Shown: positions 48,701 to 60,917, numbered from the stretch's first letter. The stretch: DNA of 64,000 nucleotides from Schoenoplectus triqueter (GCA_964058805.1 CAXKVV010000246.1:149944-213943); one strand, 5' to 3'. The notes: generated from the sequence alone by a model not told the origin. Numbers and translations: made by a program.

Positions 48701-51290
48701 TCAAATTTTCAGAATTTCCTTGTTAATTCCTTCGATTCAATGTTTAATCTGTATCATTTAGGTGTATTAAACGTGTTTGTGCAGTTTTGTTTTGAATAAC
48801 CCCAAGCTTATATTGATTTTCCCTATTGTCATCACCTTGGTACCAGTTCTTGTACCCATCACCCATTCTGATATTAAGCTTCAATTATCCTCTATTGATT
48901 ATTAGGGCAATTATTTGTATTCTAAAGTCAATTTGAACACAAGGAGAACACTTATTAAGAACATATTCACTTACAGTTCTAATAGGTTCTAATTTTATTC
49001 AATGACACTGTGCAATACCTTTTTGATTCATCTTTTTGTATATATTATTATATTTCTGTTAACTATACAGTTAAAATAAAAGGAATGCAATATGTAAATG
49101 ACTATTACTTTATTATAATGTAAAAGCTCTAAAGATGCTCATGAAAGAAATTCAATGCAGACAGAAAAATATTTTTAAAACTTTATTGGCAAATTCATGA
49201 TATAAACACATTTTTTGACATAAATGTAGTGTTAGATATTAAGAACGAATTTCATTTTAAACATTCTTTATTTTAAATAATTTTAAACATATTTACAAAT
49301 CAGTCCTTGTTCAGTGGTAAAGATCTGAAAATGAAATCTGTCAGAATTGTTTTGGTCTTTTGGACATCTAAAAGTTAATATTTTGTCTCAAATTTCCCAG
49401 TTAAGCATTATTTTCATTTTTAGTTTAAGAATATAAAATAAAATATGAATGTCATATTTGTAGAAAGGTCCAACTCAAATGAAGTTTTTTGTGATTTTCA
49501 AGAAATGAATGCAAAATCAGTAAAATTTGTTGTTTTATGTAAACTTTCCTAAATACCATGCTGGTACAAAGTGACAGTAAGATATATTAGGTAGTTTAAA
49601 ATAACTTTTATTTTTGAAACTTTTTTATTTGACGCCATTTTGATTAAGTTTCAAATGATTTAGACCAAAGAGTTAAAACTGTAATTAATGGACAGTTAAG
49701 AGTAATTAGGGCATTTGAACAATAAAAACTTTGTATTTTATCACAAAATTTACAGGTAGACTCTACTTATAATGGGGAACAATAATATAAAATAAAATGA
49801 AGGTATCACATTCATAGATTTCTACAGTTTATTATGTTTTATAATAGCCAGGGGTGTAGATGCAAAATGAAGGGTATTTTGGGTTTTTATGTAAAAGTAC
49901 TGATAGAATAATTCAAAAAAATTCACAGTCAAGTAGAAGGGACTATGTGAAATAACTTTCGTTTATTCAAGTTTTTTATTTAGGGTCATTTTATATGAGT
50001 TCTAGAGCCATTTTATTTTAACAGTAAAAATCTAAAGAAATTTGAAAATAACAGAAAATATTGTTTTACTGTTTTTTGCAAGCTGAACATAATAATGCCA
50101 AATAAAATCGAATAAATGTCAAAAAAATGTAAATATTTGCACAGAATTTCATTTTGGTGTTTTGTAAATGCTATAAAAATTTCAAGAAAATTGGACAAGC
50201 GGAAAGCTGTTTTCTATTTTTAGTTGAATTTCAAGCCTATTTTCCTCTCTTTTACCAGAATCTGATCAATTTGAAAAATTCAATTGCAAAACTCAATTTT
50301 GTATATCTTGTACATCAGTATGAACTTGAGAGTTAATTTTTCTTAGAGAAAATATCAGAAAAGCTCAGCTTAGTCTAATTTATCAGTTTTTTTCAATTTA
50401 GTTCCTGTAAAAAGCTGAACTTTTCTAACCCCTCTTGCTGTTCGCAATTGGATTTTTCAAATGGATATGATACTGTTCGTATCTACATTCTTTAAGTTAA
50501 CTCACTACTATTCATACTGAAGTTATAGCACTTTCAATCCGGCACTGTTTGTGCGATTATTAGCCTTAATCCTTTACTTAGTGTTGTTCGCACTAGAGCA
50601 AATCCATGTATCATAGCAGCATGTAGATCTTAATTTATTTTAAACAGGAAAGTATTAACAGACTAGAGGAGAGTATAATTTTCTATTTAAAATGACCAAT
50701 AGAAGTTAGAAATTGTTCACTGTTATATGAATATATACAAAAGAAAATAAGATATTTTAGTTTTTAACAGAGGTTTATTCACTTTCTTATGATTAATGAC
50801 CTGCAAAATCAGAACTAATCGTTCTAACTTTTGCAAACCATAAGACATTATGTAAGAATATAAACTCCTAAAATAAATTCAGAAATATTGAGTAAAACAA
50901 ATTTTATTCACAAAAAATATATCTTTTATTTTCTTCTCGATCTATAATATGCCAAGCCAAAACTATTCGTTTCAACCTTCACAAATCATAGAACGATCCA
51001 AAAGACTACAATTTTTGGAATGTGTTTTGAATTAGACAACAGATAGCCTCTTTTTTGTTTGTTTTTTAAAATAAGTTTTAATAAATAGTATTAAAAATAT
51101 ACAAGTACTAATAGTAAACTTATTAACAAGCATAAAACATATTTACTTAATTTCAAACTTGAATGATATAATCTCAAAATATGATCTGACATTATTTTGG
51201 ATTAAAGTTTCAGTCAAAGCTTGAAACATACATCAAATCAGATAAAGAAAGAGATGAAAGAAATATTAGAGCAAAGAAAACACTAAGTAA
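45770..51290. other. Intergenic, no gene seen
   Basis: About 5.5 kb without recognisable exons. Open frames such as 46582-46791 (-), 47308-47595 (+) and 48529-48726 (+) have no domains. Repeated GGACCGGACC-type motifs occur near 47000-47045. An old retroelement interior is possible but unsupported. Confidence 0.45.
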
Positions 51291-51299
51291 CAGCAAGTG

Positions 51300-51620
51300 A
51301 AAAGAAACAATATTACTCAAGGAAAGTATGCATTTCATTGATTTGATTATTCTGTACAAACCAAGAGACACATCAAATGTATTGAGTTACATCAATTTCA
51401 GATCTACCTAAAGTTGTTTTGAGAAAGTAGGCGGGAGAAGCTTGTATATTTCGATTCTCTTCTTTGGAGGGGTGATATTCTGTTTTGTATTTATGGACTT
51501 TGGACTAAGAGCTCTCCTCTTTCTCCCCTTTTTTTCTATGTACGTACGGGGGGTTTATATAGGCTAGGGATTATGGTTTTAGATATAATAGCCTCTCATT
51601 TGTTGACTTGCATTTGTGTT
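51300..51620 (-). repeat. LTR-like or promoter-like segment
   Basis: On the minus strand a clear TATA context, GCCTATATAAACCCCCC, lies near 51560. A purine-rich leader follows, and an AATCAATGAAATGCATAC-type 3' motif lies near 51340. The arrangement resembles a solo or partial LTR, but I found no paired terminus or target duplication. Confidence 0.3.
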
Positions 51621-51892
51621 TGTTGAGTTGGCAGCTGGATCTATTTTGCTCAATTGTTATCTGCCACATGGCTCTTTTTAAAAAATATAAAGTCTCGTAG
51701 AGAATTTTTTTTTATCGTTATGATTATTTATTATTTTATATTATTTTTAATATATAAAATATATTATTTTAATATTTATATTTAATATCCGATTAGTTAA
51801 TGAGTTTAAATCCGATAAACTATTGAATTTGATTACTGATTCCCTGGACCAAAATCCTGCATCCGCCCCTAAATCCAATCACCCTTTTACAG

Positions 51893-51953
51893 TTCAAAGA
51901 GTTTGAGACCGCATCTCGAGATAGTTCGAAAAGAACAAATAGTTTAAAACAAC
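51893..51953 (+). repeat. Fragment of the LTR family seen at 60094-60741
   Basis: GAGACCGCATCTCGAGATAG, TTCGAAAAGAAC and AGTTTAAAACAACA match the last ~60 bp of the solo LTR with a few differences. Whether the sequence to the right is internal retroelement is unclear. Confidence 0.65.
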
Positions 51954-52689
51954 AAAAATGTTCAGGGATTAGAAAAAGGAGAACAATAACCCCATTCCGG
52001 TGATGATCACAGTAATGTTATAAGCGAACCGACGAAGGGCAATGAAGGACCCGTTAACCTAGTACTCTAAAGATCTGAACCCGCCAAAGATGATTTTAAA
52101 GGAAGAAGGAACTAATATCTATTAAAAGGGTACAAGGGATTGAGCTTAAAGAAACTAATATCAGCCTAGATACAATAAGAAAAATACTAAGCTCAACTCG
52201 GGACCAAAGAAGTAACCACGATTTCGGTCCAATACACAGGGTACTTGGAGCCCACCTCGAGGCAGAGAAGGATGAAGATAATTCAATCCTGGCCCAATCT
52301 TTGCTAAACAAATATCCAGCCTAAAGGTCGAATGAAATTAATAAGAAATAAACCTGGCCCATAATGTTTCATACCCAAAACAGAAAATCTAAAATAAATA
52401 AACTAATGGCCGAAATAAATTATTTGGATTTGGATGCCTTTTCAAGGTTCAAATTAACTCGAATTTATTTCTAAAAATTTTATATTTTTCAGTATAATTT
52501 TTTTTGAAAAATTTAATACAATAAATAAATTCAAAACCAAAATAATATGCATGCATTTTTCCATTTTACTTTGATTTGACTTTGAGATTTAACATAATAA
52601 AATGACTAAATGTCACATAAAAATTATAATATATTAAATAGATATTTTACACATATCAATGTACATATTGATCAAATATATATTTGGCA

Positions 52690-53055
52690 ATAATATGGAT
52701 ATATATATTTTTATATAATATAATATGATATAAAAATAATATAACATAATAATATACATAATATGATGCTATGATATAATATAATATAATGATATAATGA
52801 TATAATATGATAATATAATAATATAATAAAATATGATATGATATAATATATTATATAACAATATAATATAACATAATAATAAGATACAAAATAACATGAT
52901 AATAACATAACATTATATAACTATATGATATAATAATATGATTTATTAACATGATAATATAATATATGATACATCATGATATAATAGCATGACATAATTT
53001 GATAGTATTATATAATAATATAATGATATGATATGATATAATATGATATTATTAG
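52690..53055. repeat. ATA/ATATGATATA low-complexity array
   Basis: Roughly 360 bp built almost only of ATAAT, ATATG and ATATA units. The open frame at 52711-52908 (-) is an artefact of the repeat. Confidence 0.8.
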
Positions 53056-54320
53056 TGACCTAGATGATCAATCATTTATGATTGTGCTCTTGTTTTATTT
53101 TATGCATTGGTTGATGTGTATCATTTTATTTCTTGAGTTTTCATATTTTATGGATTATTTGAATTGATGACTTAAATTGTGAAACTCTATAATTATTATT
53201 AAAACTCTGAATTGTCCCTAGTCTCATATTATTAGCATGAAACACTGAATGATAATATTAACTAATATATGAATTAATGCGTGATCATGTTTCATAGATC
53301 ACTAATACGGAGTATCTATTTAATCACATATATATACATATATGGGATGCATGATATTGGACCTGACCCACTTTGACTTGTTGTATAGATTGTGTTTGTG
53401 TCATCTGTAAGGTCATAAATTAGTATTAATTATATTATCTGAGATATTCATAATTATGGATAATTAATGTATATTTCGTGCTATTATCAAATGTTGCTTT
53501 TAACCGAGAGCTATAAAGATAATTTTCAGATATACATGAATTATGCTAGGAATTATGGATAGTTAATAGGATATTTTGTCTGTCATATTTCTTATGAGAT
53601 TAGTGATATCTCTAGACCCTTGATGTAGGAATAATTATTATGCATGTAATTGTGATTATGAGATGATCACATATAAATAATTATGCACTGAGAATCAAGA
53701 AAATAATTAATGATCAAGGATGATATATTTTGATGCATGACATTAATTAATAGATATTACGTGATAAAAGAATTAAAGGATCGTGATTTATTTGTGTTTG
53801 ATTGGGTGATAATAATACATTGTTAGTTATTAATTATGATTTATAAATTAATATATATTAATTTATTACTGATCATGACATGGATCATGCTGGGTCACTC
53901 TATTTGATAAGTTAAAGCATAAAATAATTAATTAATTATGCGGGACATAATTCATGAAATTAAATTTGAATTGAGTCAATTTGGGTGAGGCCCAAATTAT
54001 AGATGAGGTACACTTGGGCTCGGTGGTGAGCCCAAGTCCGAAAAGTTTTTCGGCTGAAAAGAAAAGAAAAAAAAAGGAAGGAGGCGCATCTGTAACGGGT
54101 GTAATCAAAATGATTTAGTGTTTTTTTTCGGCTTTGGCCGTCTCTCATCATCAGGCCGAGAAAAAGTTGACCTTTTTTTTCGTTTTTTTGGCTGCCTCCG
54201 GGAGAGGTGAAAAAAAAAATTCTTGCCGAATTTTTTTTATATAAATAACTCATCCGAGAAAAAGAATTAGAAAAAGAGTGCAGTTTAATTTTCTCTCTTT
54301 CAATCCAATTGTATTATCAA
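53056..54320. other. Non-genic stretch, possibly an old LTR or leader of the adjoining copia relic
   Basis: The segment ends just before gag-like sequence and contains a TATATAAATAA motif near 54238 followed by a CT-rich leader. I could not define LTR borders. The open frame at 53960-54253 (-) has no recognised domain. Confidence 0.3.
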
Positions 54321-54324
54321 TCCC

Positions 54325-55260
54325 TCTCATGTATTGAGCAGGTTGAGAAACTAGGCTGCAAGTGAGACCTGCAGCTAGTTACGAACACCGTTTTCACATC
54401 ATTGTCTCTTCACTATTCAAATTTCATTATAAATTATAACAAGATGAAAATTTTGAAAATCTTGGATGAGTTGCTAATTTTGCTTAAGACTACTGAGGAG
54501 GATATGAATAAAAAATCTGAGAATATCCTCACGGCCAGTTAGGTTGGGAAGAAGAGTAAGAAGCATTCTCGACATGAAAAATTAAATCCTTAATGTCAAT
54601 AACAATAGGCTTAAACCTTCTCGTGAGAGTGAGACCTTCATATGGCACCACTATCTCAGTCATATAAACGACATGCACATTAAGAAATTACAAGAAGTTG
54701 AATTTCATAGTTGTTTTGTCTTGGAGTTTATAGCAATATGTGTCTTATTTCTCGTGAGAGTGAGACCCTCATATGGCACCACTACCTCAGTCATATAAAC
54801 AAGATGCACATTAAATGTTGGAGGTTGACCGAGATACTTTATTACATTCACTGATGATTTCAATTGATATGATTACATCTGCTTGATAAGACATAAATAT
54901 GAATTATTTGAAAAGATCAAGGAATTCAAGGTTGAAGTTGATAATCAACTCAGAAAGAAGATTAAAGAATTTAGAACGGATTGAAGTAGAGAATATTTAA
55001 ACGATGAATTTAGGCAGTACCTAAAGATAAATAAAATAGTTTCACATTTCAATTCTCCTTCGACACCTCAATGAAATGTTGTTTATGAGAGGATGAACAA
55101 TACTTTGTAGGATATGGTTCATTTTATGATGAACAAGACTGATATATCATGCTCTTTTTAGAGATTTACACTTGAAATTGTTGCATTTACATTAAATCAC
55201 GGGCCATCTAAGTCCATAGAAAAAGCTCCATATGAGTTATAATTTGAAAGAGTTCCATTA
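54325..55260 (+). pseudogene. Decayed Ty1/copia-like retroelement relic
   Basis: Interrupted frames show three parts in order: a gag-like segment (54330-54530), a GAG-pre-integrase-like segment (54600-54740) and integrase-core-like sequence (about 54840-55180). Stops and frameshifts occur throughout, including an in-frame TGA in the gag part, so it cannot encode a working polyprotein. The pre-integrase block (CTCGTGAGAGTGAGACC...) is duplicated about 133 bp apart (54619; 54752), and the segment between integrase and gag is rearranged compared with the relic at 63220. Confidence 0.75.
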
Positions 55261-55384
55261 TAAGGAATTTTTAAGTACAATATAATTCTATGAAGATAAA
55301 ATTAAGTAATATATAGATAGAAGTTACATATAGAAACTAAAATATTCATGTATCAGAAAATAAAGTTATATTGTACTAGAATAG

Positions 55385-55885
55385 TTTGAAATATATTTTC
55401 TAAATTAATTTCTCAAACAATATATAATAGTCGTTTTATGATATTATGCAGAGCACAACACTTGAATCAATTGAAGACAATGAAAGCCGCCGTCAACATT
55501 AAAAGAAAAGTGACTTTTATATAAATATAGGGTTCTATTAGAATGAATTCTTTGTAAAGCTTTTTTGTTTTTTCCTCCATAGCGTTCACAACACTAAAAT
55601 AACACAAGCTATATGAAGACGAGCAATATATAGACAAAGTAATAATACACGATGAACCTCACATATACTAGCTTTCCTGTAGTAATGAACGCAAGTACTC
55701 AATTTTGGTTACTTTTCGTTTAATTTTTTCAACAAAAAAATGCACAAATTAAAGTTAAACTATATATGAAAAAATGAAAAAAAACAGAAAACAGTTCATT
55801 ATTCTACAAAAATAGACTGAACTATATATATATCACATTTGTACTATTCTAAATTAATTTTCCTAACAGTATATAATAGTCATGT
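55385..55885. repeat. Direct repeat flanking the upstream side of the LBD-SANT gene
   Basis: CTAAATTAATTTCTCAAACAA plus TATATAATAGTC at about 55398-55434 recurs as CTAAATTAATTTTCCTAACA plus GTATATAATAGTC at about 55850-55884, roughly 450 bp apart. Confidence 0.55.
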
Positions 55886-55933
55886 CCGCCCCACCTTAGA
55901 AACACAATTGAATAGTCGAGTTAATTGTATGCC

Positions 55934-56746
55934 ATGGAATCCGCCTCATCACCATCAGCCGCTGACCATCAGACGGCAATCGACTCCATTGTGTTCCATG
56001 CAAAGCAGCATGCTACTTCTCACCCAGCAGGTGGTTGCGTCAAGTACATCCACCACCTAGAGAATAAGAATTGTTCATTACAGAACGAGCTAGCTGATTC
56101 CCAAGCCAGACTTGCACTGTACCAAGGTAAACAAGTCCATAGCCCAATTGATCTCCAAACTAACATCAACAAACAAACAACAACAAAAAATGATCGGTCT
56201 GCATCGTAAATTAAAAAACACAATATATTATTAGTATCCCTTTTTTCTTAAAAACGATGGTAAACACTGAGGAAAGGGAGAATAAATTATCCTACTTCAC
56301 TTGATTCAGTTGTGATTGGCACCCGTCATTCATGAAACATCTACAGTACTCAGTGAACCGTCCGTAGATAAAAATATATTTTTAGTATGTATACCCAACT
56401 CAAAAAATGCTAACGATTTTTTTTATATCTTCGTTCTTCTTTAGTTTTTTTTTTCTATTTTCTTTGCTGTCATGTATATTTATTTTAGTGGAGCCCCAAC
56501 ATGGTTCTAATCAGAATATCTGTCTTTGTGCTTATCTCAGAATCACATGATGTTTGGTCACAGCTGGAGCTTGATTGCTTGTGGGTTGCCGTGCGGCGAC
56601 ACGGGTACAGTAACTGGGCTGCTGTACTTGGAGACCGCAGGAATGAAATACTGAGAAAGAGGACTGCAGAAGAGCTGGCTGCAAAGTGGAAGGAAGAGCA
56701 GCTCAAACTTATTGCCCGATCATTCCGGGATACCAACATTAATTAG
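55934..56746 (+). CDS. Small two-exon gene: LBD-like leucine-zipper segment joined to a SANT-like module (132 aa)
   Basis: Exon 1 is 55934-56126 (ATG in the good context GCCATGG; donor CCAAG|GTAAAC). Exon 2 is 56541-56746 (acceptor TTATCTCAG). The join is in frame. Residues 15-64 (AIDSIVFHAKQHA...GGCV...) resemble the C-terminal half of the LBD (LOB) domain and include an exact LX6LX3LX6L spacing: L, ENKNCS, L, QNE, L, ADSQAR, L. The cysteine zinc-finger block that starts LBD proteins is absent. Exon 2 encodes LDCLWVAVRRHGYSNW and KRTAEELAAKWKEEQLK, like the SANT-like segment of plant CHR4-type remodellers. The product may be a nuclear adaptor, or this may be a captured-fragment pseudogene. 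No wider gene was found on either side. Confidence 0.6.
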
Positions 56747-57343
56747 TTTTGATTAGTATTTGATAACAAAAATAATTATATTAGTTTCAACATTGTTGTA
56801 TTGTTTGGCTATATACTACATGAGCACCTGTCACAACGCTAAAAATGTAATGTTATCTGTGACCTCCGGAACATTTGTTATAATATTTGATTTCTTGTGA
56901 TAAAAAATAAGAATTATATTTTAAAAATTCATACTTAATTTTGGGCTAATTATGAGTTAAATTACGCTTTAAATATGACGCCTAAAATTTTGAACGACCA
57001 GCATGATAAATTTTATAAAGTTACGATAATTATATTACTAGTATATTGTCCATGTGTTGCAACGGGTTTCAAATATAAACAAAAAATACAATACATTGAA
57101 TCTATTACCGAGAGATAACCTTAAAAATATGAGCATTCTAATAATAAATCAATTAAACTAAAGTTATACAACAAAAAATTTATAGAAAAATTATAATATA
57201 TATCTAAACTTTGAACCCATCTCCAACAATGACACAAGGAATTTGCCACATTTATAAACGCACAACCTCCAGCTTTGACAGTAATTTCCAACTTAGATAA
57301 TTTGTCAAAATATTCACTTCTACGATTTATATATATGTACTTG
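56747..57343. other. Intergenic, no gene seen
   Basis: Probably 3' flank of the small gene, then a partial dispersed repeat near 57040-57120. The open frame at 57121-57366 (-) has no domain. Confidence 0.45.
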
Positions 57344-57352
57344 TATATTAAA

Positions 57353-57673
57353 GGGTTACATGCCACTAAACATTAATGTTGATCTATGTTTGATCACTGA
57401 ACTTTCATTTATTCGTTTTTAGTCACTGAACTTTGATGTATATCCATATTTGATCACTCCCATTAGTTTTTTTATTCAGAAATAATTGAAAAACTAATGA
57501 AAAAATAAATATAATTTCATTTTATTTATCCATTTATTTTTTTATTGAAAAAACTAATGGGATCCAAAAATAAATAAACATAAAAGTTTAGTGACTAAAA
57601 ATGAATAAATAAAAGTTCAGTGACCAAATATGGATAAACATCAAAGTTCAGTGACTTGCTAGAAAATTAACCC
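57353..57673. mobile_element. Mutator-like foldback MITE
   Basis: Ends GGGTTACATGCCACTAAAC and, inverted, GGGTTAATTTTCTAGCAAG, with inner inverted TGAACTTTGATGT and TAGTCACT motifs. A perfect 9-bp duplication, TATATTAAA, lies at 57344-57352 and 57674-57682. Confidence 0.85.
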
Positions 57674-57835
57674 TATATTAAAATAGATACAGAAACGTGA
57701 TCACTTGAGCTTATTTAATGCCAGCATAATATTGCTTATTGTCTCTCCATATCAATTATCAATCACTTTTTTTAAAATTCCTTAGATATATTTTTCAATA
57801 AAGGGAAATCAATATTTTTCAAGAAAGGGAAAGAA

Positions 57836-57935
57836 TATAAATGAAATCAATATTTTTCAATAATTTTAAATATATTCACTACAACTATAAATGAAATCAA
57901 TATTTTTCAATAATTTTAAATATATTCACTACAAC
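57836..57935. repeat. 50-bp tandem duplication spanning the CACTA junction
   Basis: 57836-57885 is repeated at 57886-57935. Both copies end in CACTACAAC, the first nine bases of the CACTA terminus, so the event copied flank plus transposon tip. Confidence 0.8.
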
Positions 57936-59163
57936 AAAAAATCTATTTGGCAATGGTTGTTGACCAAATTCAACAACGGTTATTGAATCGTTATTAAAGG
58001 GGGTGTTAGGAAAAGTCTAAATAACCGTTGTCAAATCTCGTTGCCAAATTACACGTTCAGAATTATTTTTTTAAATTAATCTTTAGCAACGGTTTTGTGC
58101 CAAAACCGTTGTTAAAGGTGTATTTAATAACGATTTTGGGCTTGTTAAAGGGATATTTAACAATGATTTTGAGCCCAAAATCGTTGTTAAATACACTTTT
58201 AACAACGGTTCTGGCACAGAACCGTTGCTAAAGGTCCATTATTTTCTTTTTTTGCAAATTTAACTTTCTATACATATGACAAAGAAACTAAGAACAAGAA
58301 ATTATATAAGAACAAATGACAAAGTATAAGCATTATGACATACATCATATTATTCATTCAATAATTAATATAAAAAAATACAATTATTCATATAATAAAA
58401 ACATATTTATTGAACAATACATCTTGCTTACTCAATAAAATGAAAACCTATATAATTTCTAAGGAAAAAAAACTGAACTAAAAACTTCAAATGAACTTCA
58501 AATGCGTTTTTTAGGGACAAAATGATATTTTTTGGCCCTAAAAATGTCCATAACGGTGATAATGATTAACCCTATAGATCTTATCGTAAGCTTTTCGTAG
58601 CCGCGTAACATGCTCCAATTGGACTTTCCTATCAAAAGTTATGGCCGTTTGAAGTTGAGATGTCGGATTTCGGTTTTTATATTTCTTTTGTCTTTCTTCT
58701 TCCTTTCTTCTTTCCATATCTGTCTCTCATCTCTCTTTTTATATATGAAAATTAATGAAAAGGGTTTGGTAATCTGTGATATTTCAGTTTTTTAATTTTA
58801 ATTTTTGGATCGTTGGATTAGGATGAACGAACGGTGAGATGGATAATCCGTGGGAGCAAATATTATTAGCGGGAACAAAAAAAAATAAACGTCAGACCCA
58901 AAAAAGTAATAAAATTATTTAGCAACGGTTCTAGACATAGAACCGTTGTTAAAGACAGTGTTTAACAATGATTTTTTGAAGGAACCGTTACTAAATGGTT
59001 ATGCTGTTTTTTGGTATTTTGGGAGTCTATTTTAACAAATTTTTTTATTATAAATTAGTGTTAAAGAAGTTCTCAATATTATAATGATGCCACTAAATCA
59101 TTTTAACAACTTGATATATAACCATTATTAAATGAATGTTCTAACGTTATTTTTGTTGTAGTG
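57927..59163. mobile_element. Non-autonomous CACTA (En/Spm-like) transposon
   Basis: It starts CACTACAACAAAAAATC and ends TTTTTGTTGTAGTG, with a 3-bp duplication ATT at 57924-57926 and 59164-59166. Both ends carry many AACGGTTTTG/CAAAACCGTTGTTAAAG-type subterminal repeats (58030-58230; 58920-59000). At 1237 bp with no transposase frame it is non-autonomous. Flanking sequence on the two sides (57724-57900; 59187-59340) is itself a diverged direct repeat. Confidence 0.9.
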
Positions 59164-59678
59164 ATTCCATAAATTAAGTCTTACCTCATAATATTGCTTG
59201 TTGTCTTTCCATGTCAATTATCAATCACTTTTTTAAAATTCCTTAGATGACATTACAAGAAATGGAAAGAAAGCAATACAACTCAACTATAAATGAAATC
59301 GAATATTGCAAATATTTTTCAATAATTCTAAATATATTCCGTAAATGACGTCACAATAATGGAAAGTAAGCAAGACATTAACCAATAATTACAAATTAAA
59401 TCAAAACGTATTAAAAAGTATTAAAAAGTACGATATCATGTCAAAACAACCAAAACGTATTAAAAGTACAAACCTTTTGATCGTGGACTGAACAAATATG
59501 ATTTAACATGTTCAAAAATATGATGAATAGCACCATAATCGCGTCATATCTGAAAATTCAGAATTTAAAGCAGGAAATTATTACTGTTAAATGCAAAATT
59601 AAAAATTGATGGAAAAATCAATGAAACAAAAAAATTCTGTCAAGACATACAAATTGAAAACAAAAGAATACCACATAC

Positions 59679-59879
59679 CTTCATCTGGTGTAGTAGTCAT
59701 CTCAGCAGTAATCACTTCAAAGACCTCAATTACACTAATGATAGCATGGCCAGCCGAGGGCTTCAATGCAATTTTGAGTGACTTCCCACTAATTGATATA
59801 GTTGCATTCAAGACAAGAGCAGTGTACCGCTCTCCAGTCATGCGAATCAGATCTACATCCTTAAACATGACATCTCCAT
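59679..59879 (-). pseudogene. Orphan exon of an RLP4-type malectin-like receptor-like protein
   Basis: An acceptor (TTGATAG|ATGG) and a donor (GAAG|GTATGT) bound a 201-nt open exon. It reads GDVMFKDVDLIRMTGERYTA, then LVLN, and ends AIISVIEVFEVITAEM. This matches the end of the malectin-like domain in RLP4-like proteins, plasma-membrane proteins with malectin-like plus LRR regions. I found no preceding malectin exons and no following LRR exon within several hundred bases, and a solo LTR sits 215 bp upstream. I infer a gene fragment, perhaps interrupted by the LTR. The exon itself is intact. Confidence 0.65.
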
Positions 59880-60093
59880 CTATCAACACATAAAAAATAA
59901 TGATTGAGAATACCGACAAGAAGCTCCTGAGTCCATTTGCAAAGTGAAAACCACTTGAAATAAATAACTATAATCCATATATAATGGATGATGTAAGTAC
60001 TTTGCAACAAAATACACTCATAAGAAAATACAAGAATTACCATCAAAGCCGGTAGTTGTATGATTTATCTGAACTTGTTAATTATGTATTAAC

Positions 60094-60741
60094 TGTTGGG
60101 AATAGTAATCTCTAAGTTCTGATCCTGAAGGACCAAAAGCTTAGGAACTTGACCACCTCGAGGAACCTCATGTCGAGACCGAAGGAGCAGTAGTAGCAAT
60201 AGCAATGACGAGCAGAAATCAAAGACAAAGTTCGAGATGAATCAAAGCCTAACAACTCGGGAACATCAAGAATCTCAAGAAGAGGAGCTCAAAGAGAGCC
60301 CAGTTCAAGGAGATGATAACGGAAGCAAGTCTGACATTCGTCACATGTGTCAGATATAGCTCAGAAGGAGCAACGAATGACTGAAGTATGACCGACGATT
60401 AATGTCGTTGCACTTAGCTAGAGTAGCTAGGAATAGAATAATGTATAGATAGGCTGATGCATTTATGAAATGATAGGCTATAAATAAAAGGGTAAAGTAG
60501 AAGAAGATAAAAACAGAGAAAACACTTGTAAACACAGTTTATAAAAAAATAGCTTTCAGAGTAATCTCTTCGTTCTCTCAGATCTAATAATTTTTTTTTC
60601 TCATTTAATTCAGTTTGTCACTTGTTCTTGTGAGTTATGGTAAAACCTATGATCAGACCTCAAGATTTGTATCATTGAGTTCAAAGAATTCGAGACCGCA
60701 TTTCGAGATAATTCGAAAGGAATAAGTAGTTTAAAACAACA
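60094..60741 (+). mobile_element. Solo LTR of an LTR retrotransposon
   Basis: The 648-bp unit starts TGTTGGGAATAG and ends TTTAAAACAACA, with TGTTG/CAACA inverted tips. It is flanked by a perfect 5-bp duplication, TTAAC (60089-60093; 60742-60746). A TATA-like CTATAAATAAAAGGG lies near 60478. A single LTR with intact duplication implies unequal recombination removed the internal region. A fragment of the same family lies at 51893-51953. Confidence 0.88.
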
Positions 60742-60917
60742 TTAACTTGTGGCTTTAATAGCAAAAGAGAAGTTCAACATTGAATGTAAGCATCGAGCAA
60801 TTAACTACAGCAGCTCACTTCCTGGACATGACAAACATCTTACGGAGATTGGAGTATGAATGTTATTTAACTGAATTATTTGTTCTGTAAGAGGATTTTT
60901 GTAATCATGAAATTTAT

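Noticed and set aside
52711..52908. Tyrosine/isoleucine-rich open frame
   Set aside because: Pure product of the ATA-type low-complexity array.
53960..54253. 97-codon open frame on the minus strand
   Set aside because: No domain, lies antisense just upstream of the copia relic and contains homopolymer runs.
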